From: Chloroflexota bacterium
GTDB lineage: Bacteria; Chloroflexota; UBA6077; FW602-bin22; CADDYW01
DNA length: 64,000 nucleotides
NCBI GenBank assembly: GCA_902810745.1
Contig: CADDYW010000008.1
Coordinates: forward strand, 1 to 64,000
Direction of reading: 5' to 3'
A program made the position numbers and the translations under genes. Within the stretch, counting starts at the first letter, position 1. Every line of letters begins with the position of its first letter. Shown here piece by piece: positions 15,930 through 23,599 of the stretch. The notes beneath the pieces are model-generated. The model worked only from the letters and a program-made list of their open reading frames with translations, had not been told where the DNA came from and did not search any database.

Positions 15930-16250
15930 TGATGAGCCAGGGCACACGAAAGGGTCGGGAGAGCTCACACTCGAAACACCGAAAGGAAGGAACGACCCCC
16001 GCCTCGATCGGACGAAAGTCTGATATCAGCGTCGTGAGAAGGCTGAAAGAGGCTGCCCAGAAGTGGCAACGCTACTGGGCTGTGGCCCTGGACCATTAGA
16101 TGATCGACGACCACTGTTGGGCCAGCACTTTGCTGGGCAACGACGTGGAGAGCCGATCAGATGGTCGACTTTCCCGTCGCGGTCAGCTTATACAGTGGAG
16201 ACGTCGATCGCTCGGCGGCACCCATTGTCGATGGGTGCCGCCGAGCTGCG
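15930..16250 (+). ncRNA. Candidate structured non-coding RNA
   Basis: The segment has no plausible protein frame but contains consecutive stems. GGGTCG (15952-15957) can pair with CGACCC (15993-15998). TCGGAC-GAAA-GTCTGA (16008-16023) forms a GNRA tetraloop on the + strand. GCCCAG (16055-16060) pairs with CTGGGC (16075-16080) around an inner TGGC/GCTA stem. A GTTG/CAAC plus CCAGC/GCTGG hairpin spans 16116-16141, and a perfect 15-bp hairpin closes the series. No known RNA family was recognised. Alternatives are a long untranslated leader or chance hairpins in GC-rich DNA. Confidence 0.3.
16211..16245. repeat. Perfect 15-bp hairpin with 5-nt loop
   Basis: CTCGGCGGCACCCAT (16211-16225) is exactly complementary to ATGGGTGCCGCCGAG (16231-16245), with loop TGTCG. 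It lacks a downstream T-tract. It lies beyond the 3' end of the minus-strand site-2 protease gene (stop at 16362), so it may terminate that gene or the + strand transcript. The remaining ~115 bases to 16361 show nothing further. Confidence 0.7.
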
Positions 16251-16361
16251 TCTACGGGCAGATCGTACGTCGAGCAGCTGGACCGAAGGATCGATGGATT
16301 CTCCGTCTGACGTCACGGGGGAATCATCAGATCCTTCCGCCGTCCGACCGCGTCCTCGACC

Positions 16362-17489
16362 TCAGGTGGCTGCCGCTGCCGTCTCTCGATATGCCTCCAG
16401 GACGGCATAGGCCTCCCCAACGTCGGTTGTCGTCAGCAGACCCGCGAGATTTCCATCGTCGATCACCGGGACCGCCTGCATGCCTGCGGCGACCATGCGT
16501 TGCTGCGCCTCGAAGAGAAGGTCATGCGAGGTGACCACCGGGAAAAGCGTGTGCATGACCGATGCGACTGATGCGCCTGCCCCGTGGTGGTGCAGCCCTC
16601 GGAGCACATCCTCGCGCGTCAAAAAGCCCACGACCGTGGCAGTTAGCTCGTCGACGACCGGGAAATCGGACTGAGACGTCGACAGCGTCAGATCAACCGC
16701 ACGCGCGAGCGTATCCCCCGTCGTCAGTGTGCGTGGCCGGCGGGTCATCGCCTGCTCCACTCGCACCGCGCCGAGAACTCCACGTACCTGCGCAAGTCCG
16801 CCCTCCTGGCTCGCGCCGATCCAGACGAAGAAGGCAATCAGAACAAGAAAGAAATTGCCGACCAGGAAGCCAAGAAATCCAAGACCGATCGCCAGGCCTT
16901 GCCCAACTGCGACTGCGATCGCCGTTGCTCGGCGATAATCCATCCGCATCGCCAGAAGCGCCCGCAGGATTCTTCCTCCGTCCATGGGGAAGGCAGGGAT
17001 GAGATTGAAAAGTCCCAGCAGCACGTTCGCAATCGTAAGGTACGCTACGAGACCGAACCAGCCCTGGCCGCCGAGGGTGGCAGACGGACTCGCGAGATTC
17101 GCGAAAACGTCTCCCCAGATCAGCACATTTACCAGGTACAGCACGATCGAGATAGCGAAACTGGTGAGGGGTCCGACGATCGCGATCCGCAGCTCCTGTC
17201 CGGGCTTCCCCGGCAGATCTTCGATCTGCGAGACTCCGCCAATCGGGAGGAGGATGATATCGTGCACACGGAGACCGTAGCGAAGCGCCTCGAAGCTATG
17301 CGCGAGCTCGTGCAGAGTGATACAGACAAAGAGCAGCAGCATCGCCACGACGCCCAGCAGGGCTTCGCCGATACCGCCACCATCGGTCGTGCCCCACACG
17401 AACGCGGCCCAGATCAGGATCAGCACGAACGTTAGATGGACCTTGACGTCGATTCCTTTGATCCGAAATAGTCTGACTGACCAACTCAT
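16362..17489 (-). CDS. Site-2 protease family metalloprotease with two CBS domains
   Basis: A 375-residue intramembrane zinc protease (M50 family). The catalytic motif HELAH (His60, Glu61, His64) lies in one helix and the third ligand Asp170 in NLIPAFPMDGGR. Four to six transmembrane helices precede a soluble tail of about 130 residues with two CBS motifs (from about 245 and 310), which usually bind adenine nucleotides and could gate the protease by energy state. S2P enzymes cleave membrane-bound anti-sigma factors or similar regulators; no such substrate gene is adjacent. GGGAG lies upstream of the ATG. Confidence 0.9.
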   Translation of the reverse strand: MSWSVRLFRIKGIDVKVHLTFVLILIWAAFVWGTTDGGGIGEALLGVVAMLLLFVCITLHELAHSFEALRYGLRVHDIILLPIGGVSQIEDLPGKPGQELRIAIVGPLTSFAISIVLYLVNVLIWGDVFANLASPSATLGGQGWFGLVAYLTIANVLLGLFNLIPAFPMDGGRILRALLAMRMDYRRATAIAVAVGQGLAIGLGFLGFLVGNFFLVLIAFFVWIGASQEGGLAQVRGVLGAVRVEQAMTRRPRTLTTGDTLARAVDLTLSTSQSDFPVVDELTATVVGFLTREDVLRGLHHHGAGASVASVMHTLFPVVTSHDLLFEAQQRMVAAGMQAVPVIDDGNLAGLLTTTDVGEAYAVLEAYRETAAAAT

Positions 17490-17512
17490 CGCGTTTCTCC
17501 CTGTTACAGAAA

Positions 17513-17583
17513 GGTGTCAGGCGCCGGGAGATGGGAGAAGGATCGACTGCCCCACATTGCTACGTGTGCCGGCGCCTGACACC
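17513..17583. repeat. REP-like inverted repeat, 15-bp perfect arms
   Basis: GGTGTCAGGCGCCGG (17513-17527) and its exact complement CCGGCGCCTGACACC (17569-17583) flank a 41-nt loop. Arm sequence and size resemble palindromic REP/MITE units seen in many genomes. It lies in the leader of the site-2 protease, 24 nt before its start codon, where transcription would create a large hairpin close to the ribosome-binding site. Confidence 0.7.
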
Positions 17584-17653
17584 ACGGTCAAGACTCGCGA
17601 CTTGCAGCGCTGTCCCGGAGGTAGCTGCTCTCGTCGTTCGACCCCGGGTGCTC

Positions 17654-17746
17654 TTAGACGGACGGACTCACAGGCCGAATCGCGTCAGAATCTGGGGGAT
17701 CCACATCACGGCCGAAGCCCCGGGCGAGTTTCGCGTGCGCTGGCAT
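17654..17746 (-). CDS. Possible 30-residue small protein or leader peptide
   Basis: An ATG preceded 4 nt earlier by the strong site AGGAGGA opens a 30-codon frame (begins MPAHAKLARGFGRD, ends in a Pro/Ser-rich tail). It lies 49 nt downstream of stress-motif copy 3 and upstream of the site-2 protease on the same strand. There is no recognisable domain. It could be a leader peptide or an unrelated short protein, and the call rests on the ribosome-binding site and position only. Confidence 0.35.
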   Translation of the reverse strand: MPAHAKLARGFGRDVDPPDSDAIRPVSPSV

Positions 17747-17794
17747 CGCATCCTCCTCCACCCTCGATCTTCCGTTGCCGTGGTTGCGCGCGAC

Positions 17795-17810
17795 GTTACC
17801 TCGTGTAAAC
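17795..17810 (-). promoter_or_regulatory. Stress-motif copy 3, upstream of small ORF and site-2 protease
   Basis: The + strand reads GTTACCTCGTGTAAAC, a full match to GTWACCYCGYGTWWAC. On the minus strand GTTTACACGAGGTAACG is followed by the small frame and then the protease. Compared with the Hsp20 copy, similarity extends a few bases beyond the core (TAACC-N2-GCGTTTACAC). Confidence 0.5.
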
Positions 17811-17915
17811 GCACGGTTAATGAAGATTGGCACGGTTTCGGTCGTCGAGCCGTCGGGCCGCGTTCGTCGCCGACGACCGACGTAGCGCATCGTCGCTGCG
17901 AACTCCTGGCGGCGC

Positions 17916-18305
17916 TCACGATTGGGCGCCAAGAAGACTACGTGCCTTGGCGACGATTCTTCCCACGTCTGATGGATGCTGCAGCACCGCCGATGGGGGT
18001 ATCTGGAGTAGCGTGGCAATCGCGGCGACCTTATCCGCGGCGAGGAGGAGTGGGACGTCGGCCGCCCAGGGACGCCCCGCCAGCCGCTGAATCTGACCGA
18101 GCGAAACTCGGTCAGCCGCGTCCAGGTGAAGAATGACAAGACTTGGCCGTCCCAGCGCCGGGGCCCATCGCGCTGACTGCGCCAGCACAAGGTCGGTCTG
18201 CTCCACGAGGAAGCCGCGCAGGCGCAGGTTGAGAGCGATCAAGCCCCCGAGATCCGGCTCATCGCTGATCACGAGTATTGACGCACCCGGTCGATACAAA
18301 ATCAT
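17916..18305 (-). CDS. Stand-alone pseudo-receiver domain
   Basis: About 128 residues forming one response-regulator receiver fold and nothing else. The strand-1 acidic pair is present (ISDEPD, Asp15/Glu16), but the strand-3 position of the phosphorylated Asp is His60 (SLVILHLD), so normal phosphorylation is not expected. The start is uncertain: ATG 18305 gives a minimal domain, and an in-frame GTG at 18368 adds 21 residues; neither has a good ribosome-binding site. No kinase or output gene is adjacent. It may act by protein-protein contact. Confidence 0.6.
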   Translation of the reverse strand: MILYRPGASILVISDEPDLGGLIALNLRLRGFLVEQTDLVLAQSARWAPALGRPSLVILHLDAADRVSLGQIQRLAGRPWAADVPLLLAADKVAAIATLLQIPPSAVLQHPSDVGRIVAKARSLLGAQS

Positions 18306-18702
18306 GGATTCATCTGGACGCCGAAAATCGTCAGATGACACAGAGGCTGTCGTATCGTTTGGTTCCACGAGTCGCAGTGATGCCCGGTGTTACATTGGAT
18401 GAACCATAGCCGGCATCTCCTGATCGTAGCCTGAACAAACTGCGGCCACACCTGAAAATCTCCTGAAGATTCAGCGGACCCGAAGCCACGTGAACCACCA
18501 GGCCCGCTGGCCCTACCCGAATATCCGCGTGCCCCCGGTCGAATGGACCCCCTGCCGTCGTACAGGAAATATTCAGGCTCGACGATAGCTTTTTCGAGGG
18601 ACATTCAGGGCGGTCCGAGAGAATCGGAGTAGATGATCAGGCATTCCTGGGTAGGCAGTGCTTGATCTTGGTCGGCTGGTGCCGTCTGACGAGGATGCAA
18701 TG
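18306..18702. other. Divergent intergenic region
   Basis: It separates the pseudo-receiver gene (minus) from the ferredoxin-oxidoreductase operon (plus), so promoters for both are expected. A short palindrome CTGAA-GA-TTCAG occurs near 18463-18474. I see no gene, and no promoter strong enough to call. GAGGA at 18691 is the ribosome-binding site of the oxidoreductase gene. Confidence 0.35.
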
Positions 18703-19653
18703 ATGGAATCGAACGGATCCGATCAGGGCGTGGTGCGCGAGATACGCATTCACGGACGGGGCGGCCAGGGAAACGTCTCGGCCGCCGAGCTGCTGGCGCA
18801 GGCAGCATTTCTCGCCGGGGAGTACGTCCAGGCGTTTCCCGCGTTCGGGGCCGAGCGCATGGGTGCGCCGGTCGTTGCCTTTGTTCGCCTGAGCAACGCT
18901 CCGATTCGTTTGCGCAGCCAGGTCTACGCCCCGCACGACGTGATCGTGCAGGATCACACCCTTGTCACCGCCGACGCGGGAGGCATCATCGCCGGCTTGC
19001 GTCCGAACGGGCTGGTAGTAATCAACGCGGCACGCGTTCCGGACCAGGTCATCGCGGTGCTGCCAGCGCGAGCACGCGCGGTTGCAGTGCCCGCGACCGA
19101 TATCGCGCTCGAGGTTATCGGACGCCCAGTGCCGAATACGACGCTCCTCGGTGCATATGCCGCTCTGACTGGTCTCGTGCCGCTGGACGCGATCCAGCGG
19201 GCAGTGAAGGAGCGCTTCCCGGGCGATGTCGGCGCACAAAACGCCGCCGCGGCAGAGCGCGGCTACCGAGCTGCGCTGAGCGCCACGGTCTCGAGCGGGC
19301 TTGTCTCCCCGGCATCCTCCACGCCGGCGCGGTCCGATGCACCACGCGCGGGCCCTCTTCTGACGGTTGGGCTGGTCGGTAGTCCCGGGTCGAGCGCCGG
19401 AGCGAATGGCTACCACACCGGCGTCTGGCGCGTGTTTCGCCCGGTGTGGGATCCCACCAGGTGTACCGGCTGCAACCTGTGCGAAGTCTACTGCCCGGAT
19501 TCGGTCGTCTTTCATCGTGGCCCACGGGACTACGGTGCCGATCTGGCGTTCTGCAAAGGGTGTGGTCTCTGTGCAGCCGAGTGTCAGCCAGGAGCGATCA
19601 GCATGGTACGCGAGGATGAGCTGCTGGCAGCCGCCGACGTCAGGGGAGGATAG
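18703..19653 (+). CDS. 2-oxoacid:ferredoxin oxidoreductase, fused gamma-delta subunit
   Basis: A 316-residue fusion. The N-terminal 190 residues are the gamma domain (IHGRGGQGNVSAAELLA, then PAFGAERMGAPV). The C-terminal part is the delta ferredoxin domain with two [4Fe-4S] motifs (CTGCNLCEVYCP and CKGCGLCAAECQP). The complex converts a 2-oxoacid plus CoA into acyl-CoA, CO2 and reduced ferredoxin, or the reverse. A Pro/Ser/Ala-rich linker joins the two parts. ATG 18703 (or 18700) follows GAGGA. The alpha subunit gene begins 6 nt downstream. Confidence 0.85.
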   Translation: MESNGSDQGVVREIRIHGRGGQGNVSAAELLAQAAFLAGEYVQAFPAFGAERMGAPVVAFVRLSNAPIRLRSQVYAPHDVIVQDHTLVTADAGGIIAGLRPNGLVVINAARVPDQVIAVLPARARAVAVPATDIALEVIGRPVPNTTLLGAYAALTGLVPLDAIQRAVKERFPGDVGAQNAAAAERGYRAALSATVSSGLVSPASSTPARSDAPRAGPLLTVGLVGSPGSSAGANGYHTGVWRVFRPVWDPTRCTGCNLCEVYCPDSVVFHRGPRDYGADLAFCKGCGLCAAECQPGAISMVREDELLAAADVRGG

Positions 19654-19659
19654 CAACCG

Positions 19660-20940
19660 ATGAGACGACTTCTCGAAGGATCCCAGGCAATTGCCTCGGC
19701 CGTCGCGGCCTGCCGACCGCGCGTCATTTCGGCCTATCCGATCACGCCACAAACACATATCGTCGAGGCGCTGGCGGAGATGGTAGCCCGCGGCGAGCTG
19801 GCTGCCGAGTGCCTCAACGTGGAAAGCGAATTCGCCGCGGCCTCGGTCGTGCTCGGCGCTACTGCCGCCGGAACTCGTGCCTACACCGCGACATCCTCAC
19901 AGGGCCTTCTGCTGATGAGCGAGGTCCTCTACAATATCGCCGGCCTGCGATTGCCCGTGGTCCTAACCTGTGCCAATCGCGCGGTCTCCGCGCCGCTCAG
20001 TATCTGGAACGACCACCAGGACGTCATGGCCGTACGGGACGCCGGTTGGATCCAGCTCTTCGCTGCCGATAACCAGGAAGCCGTCGACCTCCATCCCCAG
20101 GCATATCGCCTGGCCGAGCTGCTCCGTGTGCCGGTTATGGTCAACGTTGATGGCTTCATCCTCACCCACGCCTTTGAACCCGTTGACGTCCCGAGCACCG
20201 CCGACGTCGATCAGTTTCTAGCCGAGCCGACGCTGAACCTGCTTGATCCACGGGTACCCCGGACCATTGGAATGATGGCCGAGCCAAACACCTTCCTGGA
20301 GACGCGTTACGCCCAGCATCAGGCAACGCTCACGGCGCTGGACGTCATCCCGTCAGTCGGGCAAGAGTACAGAAGCCGATTCGGGCGGCCTGGTGTTCAG
20401 CTGGTCAAGTCGTACCGCCTCGAGGATGCCGTGGTCGCGGTCGTATCGCTAGGCTCTCTCGCGGGAACCATACGTGACGCGATCGATCGTCTCCGCGATA
20501 GTGGACAGCCTGTGGGCGCGGTCGAGATCCAGACGTACCGGCCGTTCCCATCCGCCGAACTGCGTCGGCTGGTTGGCCATTGCGACAAGATCGGCGTCCT
20601 CGAGAAGGCACTCGCGCCCGGTACGCCGGATGGGGCGATCGTCGCATCCGAGATCAAGGCCGCGCTGTATGGCCAGCCTCGTCCACCCGAGGTCCAGTCG
20701 TACGTGCTCGGGCTTGGCGGTCGTGACGTCACCGTGGACGATGTCTGCCGTATCGTCGCCGACCTCCAGCGAGGGCCCTCCCGTGACGACGCTGCCAGCG
20801 GCCACTTCATCGGCTTAGACCGTTCCATGCTTGGCGAGGATCCGGCAGCGTCGGTCGTCACGATGGGTCGGCCACGTGACACAGATCCGCTGGAGTCTCT
20901 GTCGGTCAACGGCATTCGCAGCAAGGCGAGGCCAGAATGA
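19660..20940 (+). CDS. porA: 2-oxoacid:ferredoxin oxidoreductase alpha subunit (pyruvate type)
   Basis: A 426-residue subunit containing the pyrimidine-binding thiamine diphosphate domain (SAYPITPQTHIVE near the start, VESEFAAASVVLGA with the activating Glu) and the transketolase C-like domain. It pairs with the beta subunit to form the active site. The alpha N-terminus matches pyruvate/2-ketoisovalerate enzymes rather than 2-oxoglutarate types, and gene order gammadelta-alpha-beta is that of pyruvate synthases. An extension of about 35 residues follows the conserved core. GGGAGG precedes the ATG. Confidence 0.85.
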   Translation: MRRLLEGSQAIASAVAACRPRVISAYPITPQTHIVEALAEMVARGELAAECLNVESEFAAASVVLGATAAGTRAYTATSSQGLLLMSEVLYNIAGLRLPVVLTCANRAVSAPLSIWNDHQDVMAVRDAGWIQLFAADNQEAVDLHPQAYRLAELLRVPVMVNVDGFILTHAFEPVDVPSTADVDQFLAEPTLNLLDPRVPRTIGMMAEPNTFLETRYAQHQATLTALDVIPSVGQEYRSRFGRPGVQLVKSYRLEDAVVAVVSLGSLAGTIRDAIDRLRDSGQPVGAVEIQTYRPFPSAELRRLVGHCDKIGVLEKALAPGTPDGAIVASEIKAALYGQPRPPEVQSYVLGLGGRDVTVDDVCRIVADLQRGPSRDDAASGHFIGLDRSMLGEDPAASVVTMGRPRDTDPLESLSVNGIRSKARPE

Positions 20941-20989
20941 GATCCACGGTGGAGACGTCTCACTGGAACGAGCGCGAAGGGGTAGCAAC

Positions 20990-21994
20990 ATGATTAGTCG
21001 TTCGGGAGCCGACACAACCGCGACAATACCGGCGCAGAGCAGCGCTGGAAGAACACCGCATCGAGTACCGCCACCGACGACACTCCGCTCATTCCCACCG
21101 TCTCTCGGCCCCGGGCACCGCGCCTGTCTCGGCTGTGGCGAGGCACTTGGCGCGCGCCTGGTGCTGGACGCAGCGCGTCGGGCAGCCCAGGCCGCCGGTG
21201 GAGATATCGTCGTCGTCAATGCGACCGGCTGCCTGGAGGTATTCTCGTCCGCGTACCCCTACTCGTCCTGGAACGTTCCTTGGCTGCATTCCCTCTTCGA
21301 GAACGCGGCTGCAGTCGCGTCGGGGGTAGAGGCGGCGCTGCGTGCACAGGGCCGGACCGATATACGGGTGATTGCCCAGGGAGGCGACGGCGGAACGGCA
21401 GACATCGGGTTACAGACCCTCTCGGGAATGTTCGAGCGTGGGCACGACGTCCTCTACGTCTGCTACGACAATGAGGCGTACATGAATACCGGCGTTCAGC
21501 GTAGCAGCCTTACTCCGGCTGGCGCCCGCACCTCGACCACGCCTCCCGGACGGTTGACGATAGGCAACGACCGTCCGAAGAAGGATCTACCCGAGATTGC
21601 CGCGGCCCACGGTGTTCGCTACATTGCGACCGCGACCGTGGGCTACTACCGCGACCTGGAGAAGAAGGTCGAAACGGCAATGCAGTATCACGGTCCGCGC
21701 TATCTTCAGGTGCACGTTCCCTGCCCACTTGGCTGGGGTCACGATGGGAGTCTCACGATCAGGGTTGCACAGCTTGCCGTTCGCGTTGGGCTCTATCCGC
21801 TGTTCGAGATGATCGACGGGAAGCTGACCAACGTTCGAAAACTCCCCAAGCGGCTGCCGGTCGACGAATATCTGAAGACTCAGACACGTTTCCGTCACCT
21901 GTTTATGTCGAATGGTTCCGACGGTTCGGCTCGAGGTCTGGCCGAGCTACAGGCGATCGCCGACCGAAACGTCGAACGCTACGGGCTCGCCTGA
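20990..21994 (+). CDS. porB: 2-oxoacid:ferredoxin oxidoreductase beta subunit (pyruvate type)
   Basis: A 334-residue thiamine-diphosphate-binding subunit. The GDGGTADIGLQTL segment followed by CYDNEAYMNTG is the Mg-TPP motif, and CLGCGE plus a later CPLGW supply cysteines for the [4Fe-4S] cluster of the pyruvate enzyme. ATG 20990 is chosen because AAGGGG lies just upstream; the longer frame overlaps porA. About 35 N-terminal residues are low complexity. Together with the two upstream genes this forms a complete oxidoreductase able to feed ferredoxin. Confidence 0.85.
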   Translation: MISRSGADTTATIPAQSSAGRTPHRVPPPTTLRSFPPSLGPGHRACLGCGEALGARLVLDAARRAAQAAGGDIVVVNATGCLEVFSSAYPYSSWNVPWLHSLFENAAAVASGVEAALRAQGRTDIRVIAQGGDGGTADIGLQTLSGMFERGHDVLYVCYDNEAYMNTGVQRSSLTPAGARTSTTPPGRLTIGNDRPKKDLPEIAAAHGVRYIATATVGYYRDLEKKVETAMQYHGPRYLQVHVPCPLGWGHDGSLTIRVAQLAVRVGLYPLFEMIDGKLTNVRKLPKRLPVDEYLKTQTRFRHLFMSNGSDGSARGLAELQAIADRNVERYGLA

Positions 21995-22125
21995 GGGGCT
22001 GAGCGAATGCCCGTATCGCCCGATCTGGATCGCCCCGCGCCGTGGTGTGGCAGCTGAGTAGGTCGGTCTGAGGGGCTGAACGTCTCCTCGCGCTCACCGC
22101 GCAGCGTCAGCAGCCCGTACGAATC

Positions 22126-22171
22126 GCAGGGACGGAGCCGCATGACCTGGGAGAGGCTGCTCCGTCCCTGC
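22126..22171. terminator. Strong bidirectional terminator-like hairpin
   Basis: GCAGGGACGGAGC (22126-22138) pairs perfectly with GCTCCGTCCCTGC (22159-22171) across a 20-nt loop. It lies between the convergent porB and zinc-ribbon genes. There is no long T-tract, so it would act as a GC-stem type terminator. Confidence 0.55.
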
Positions 22172-22192
22172 TACTGGTCCGTCGATTCCGGG

Positions 22193-22453
22193 TCACACGG
22201 GAAGTGGCTCCGCTACGTCCTCGTCCGCGGTGGCGTCAGCTTCCACCAGGACGCGGTTCACGCTGAGCTCGTCAAGGTACAGCGGACCACCACACCGCCC
22301 ACAGCGTGGTAGCTGACCCGGACTGAGACGGAAACCGGGGCCTGCACTCGACGGGATGAGCCGAGCCTCGGCCAGCGGTTGGTCCCGGTCCCCCTCGACC
22401 GTTCCCGCTATGTAGCCGCAGTGGTAGCAGCAAAGGTCGGCTCGAATTCTCAC
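22193..22453 (-). CDS. Small zinc-ribbon protein, unknown function
   Basis: About 86 residues with two Cys pairs (CCYHCGYIAGTVEG near the N-terminus and CGRCGGPLYLDEL later), expected to bind one zinc. No other domain is visible; the C-terminus is acidic. GTG 22453 is chosen because GGGGAG lies 10 nt upstream; an in-frame GTG at 22486 would add 11 residues. Function unknown. Confidence 0.6.
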   Translation of the reverse strand: MRIRADLCCYHCGYIAGTVEGDRDQPLAEARLIPSSAGPGFRLSPGQLPRCGRCGGPLYLDELSVNRVLVEADATADEDVAEPLPV

Positions 22454-22629
22454 GTTCGGTATTCTCCCCAAGATCTCTGGCGGCACCCCGGGGCAGGCCG
22501 CGGCGTGTGCAGAACGTGCGTCGACCGTGCTGGGGGCTTTTTAGACACCCCCAGGGTCGATCTCGTGCGCCTCTCGAGGCACCCAGGCGCCGCGCCTTCG
22601 CGCTGGCGAAAGCGCGGCTCTCGGATCAA

Positions 22630-22911
22630 TCAGTCAGTTCCACGCACGATCTCGATCGAGCACTCGGTCAGCAGAGCGGCGATCGCTCCGAGCGCCGCGA
22701 GCTGGGGAGCAAGCAAGGACCCGATGACCCCCACCGTCAACGGAAACTCGACGACCGTTTTCCCGTCGTGCTTGACGATGACACGACGGACGTTACCTGC
22801 CGCGATGAGCTCGTTCACCTTCTCGACGAGCTGGCTTCCGCGCACGCGGAACTCCTCACGTACGCCGCCTGTCCTCGTTGCTTCGTCAGGTCGCGCCTGC
22901 TGGTCGACCAT
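22630..22911 (-). CDS. DUF4342 family protein
   Basis: A 93-residue protein matching the DUF4342 pattern: an N-terminal EEFRVRGSQLVEKVNELI helix, then NVRRVIVKHDGKTVVEFPLTVGV, and a hydrophobic C-terminal helix (LLAPQLAALGAIAALL). It may associate with membranes. The family's function is unknown; it often occurs near stress or chaperone genes, and here Hsp20 is divergent from it. The third-codon ATG at 22911 is used because GAGGAGG lies 6 nt upstream. Confidence 0.8.
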   Translation of the reverse strand: MVDQQARPDEATRTGGVREEFRVRGSQLVEKVNELIAAGNVRRVIVKHDGKTVVEFPLTVGVIGSLLAPQLAALGAIAALLTECSIEIVRGTD

Positions 22912-23010
22912 GGCCATCCTCCTCGCTTCGCACTTCTTACTCGTTCGCCAGCTCGCATCCTAGCCCGGTTTCCGACGCGCTCCTGCGCCGAGATTCGACT
23001 GAGAGCGCGG

Positions 23011-23180
23011 GGCGGTACGAATGAGCTGCCAGCCGTTCAATCCCCTCTCCCTTTGGGAGAGGGTAAGGGTGAAGGTCGCAGACCGTGCGCCGCGGATCCA
23101 CGCCCTCACCCCGGCCCTCTCCCACGGGGAGAGGGAGACAGCCGTCTGCCCGATAGTTCAACCTTTCTGCTCGATGCTAA
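23011..23180. repeat. Dispersed palindromic repeat, copy A
   Basis: The element begins GGCGGTACGAATGAGC and contains the short palindrome CCCTCTCCC-TTT-GGGAGAGGG (about 23042-23063). A second CCCTCTCCC / GGGAGAGGG pair follows (about 23115-23135), and the element ends near CTTTCTGCTCGATGCTAAGAT. A shorter relative is at 45125-45226. CCCTCTCCC-type palindromes are widespread in environmental genomes; no transposase is nearby. Confidence 0.65.
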
Positions 23181-23380
23181 GATGGTGCCGGTCGAGCACA
23201 CCCAGTCTGCTGCATCAACGTTACCGACTGCGCTACCGAAGGTTACAGAAGGGTTACAGCAAAGAAATCTCCTGCCAGGCGACTTTCTTCCCGACCGTCC
23301 CCACTCGAAGGTCCACGCCGTCGGCGGATCGGCGGGGCCAGACGCGGTATGGATCGGCGACGTGACCCGGGCATCACCTC

Positions 23381-23396
23381 GTAACCCCGCGTTTAC
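23381..23396 (+). promoter_or_regulatory. Stress-motif copy 4, upstream of hsp20
   Basis: GTAACCCCGCGTTTAC fully matches the consensus GTWACCYCGYGTWWAC and differs from the HPF copy at only two positions. It lies about 200 bp before the hsp20 start. It is not a CIRCE (HrcA) element, whose 9-bp arms read differently. Confidence 0.5.
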
Positions 23397-23599
23397 ACAA
23401 GATTACGCAACTGGCAACGTTGAATCGGGAGCATGAAGGCTGGACCTGAAACCTCGAGATCGGAGGCGCCGCAGCGTGACTGCACCGCAAACGTCGGATG
23501 ACCAATTGACCGTCCGACGCGAGGTGATTGTCACGGTGGACGGCAGTCGCGGTTGAGTACGGTGACCACGTAAGACAATCTCGGTGAAAGGAGCCAGGT

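Larger units (their letters stand above)
22912..23599. other. Long intergenic region upstream of hsp20
   Basis: The region contains the dispersed palindromic repeat A (23011-23180), then two direct GGTTACAG copies (23241 and 23252), stress-motif copy 4 (23381-23396), and a possible leader stem GATTGTC (23526-23532) with GACAATC (23574-23580) just before the hsp20 ribosome-binding site AAAGGAG. No protein gene is apparent. Promoters for DUF4342 (minus) and hsp20 (plus) are expected here. Confidence 0.4.

Noticed and set aside
23381-23396. CIRCE/HrcA operator upstream of hsp20
   Set aside because: The sequence does not match the TTAGCACTC-N9-GAGTGCTAA pattern.
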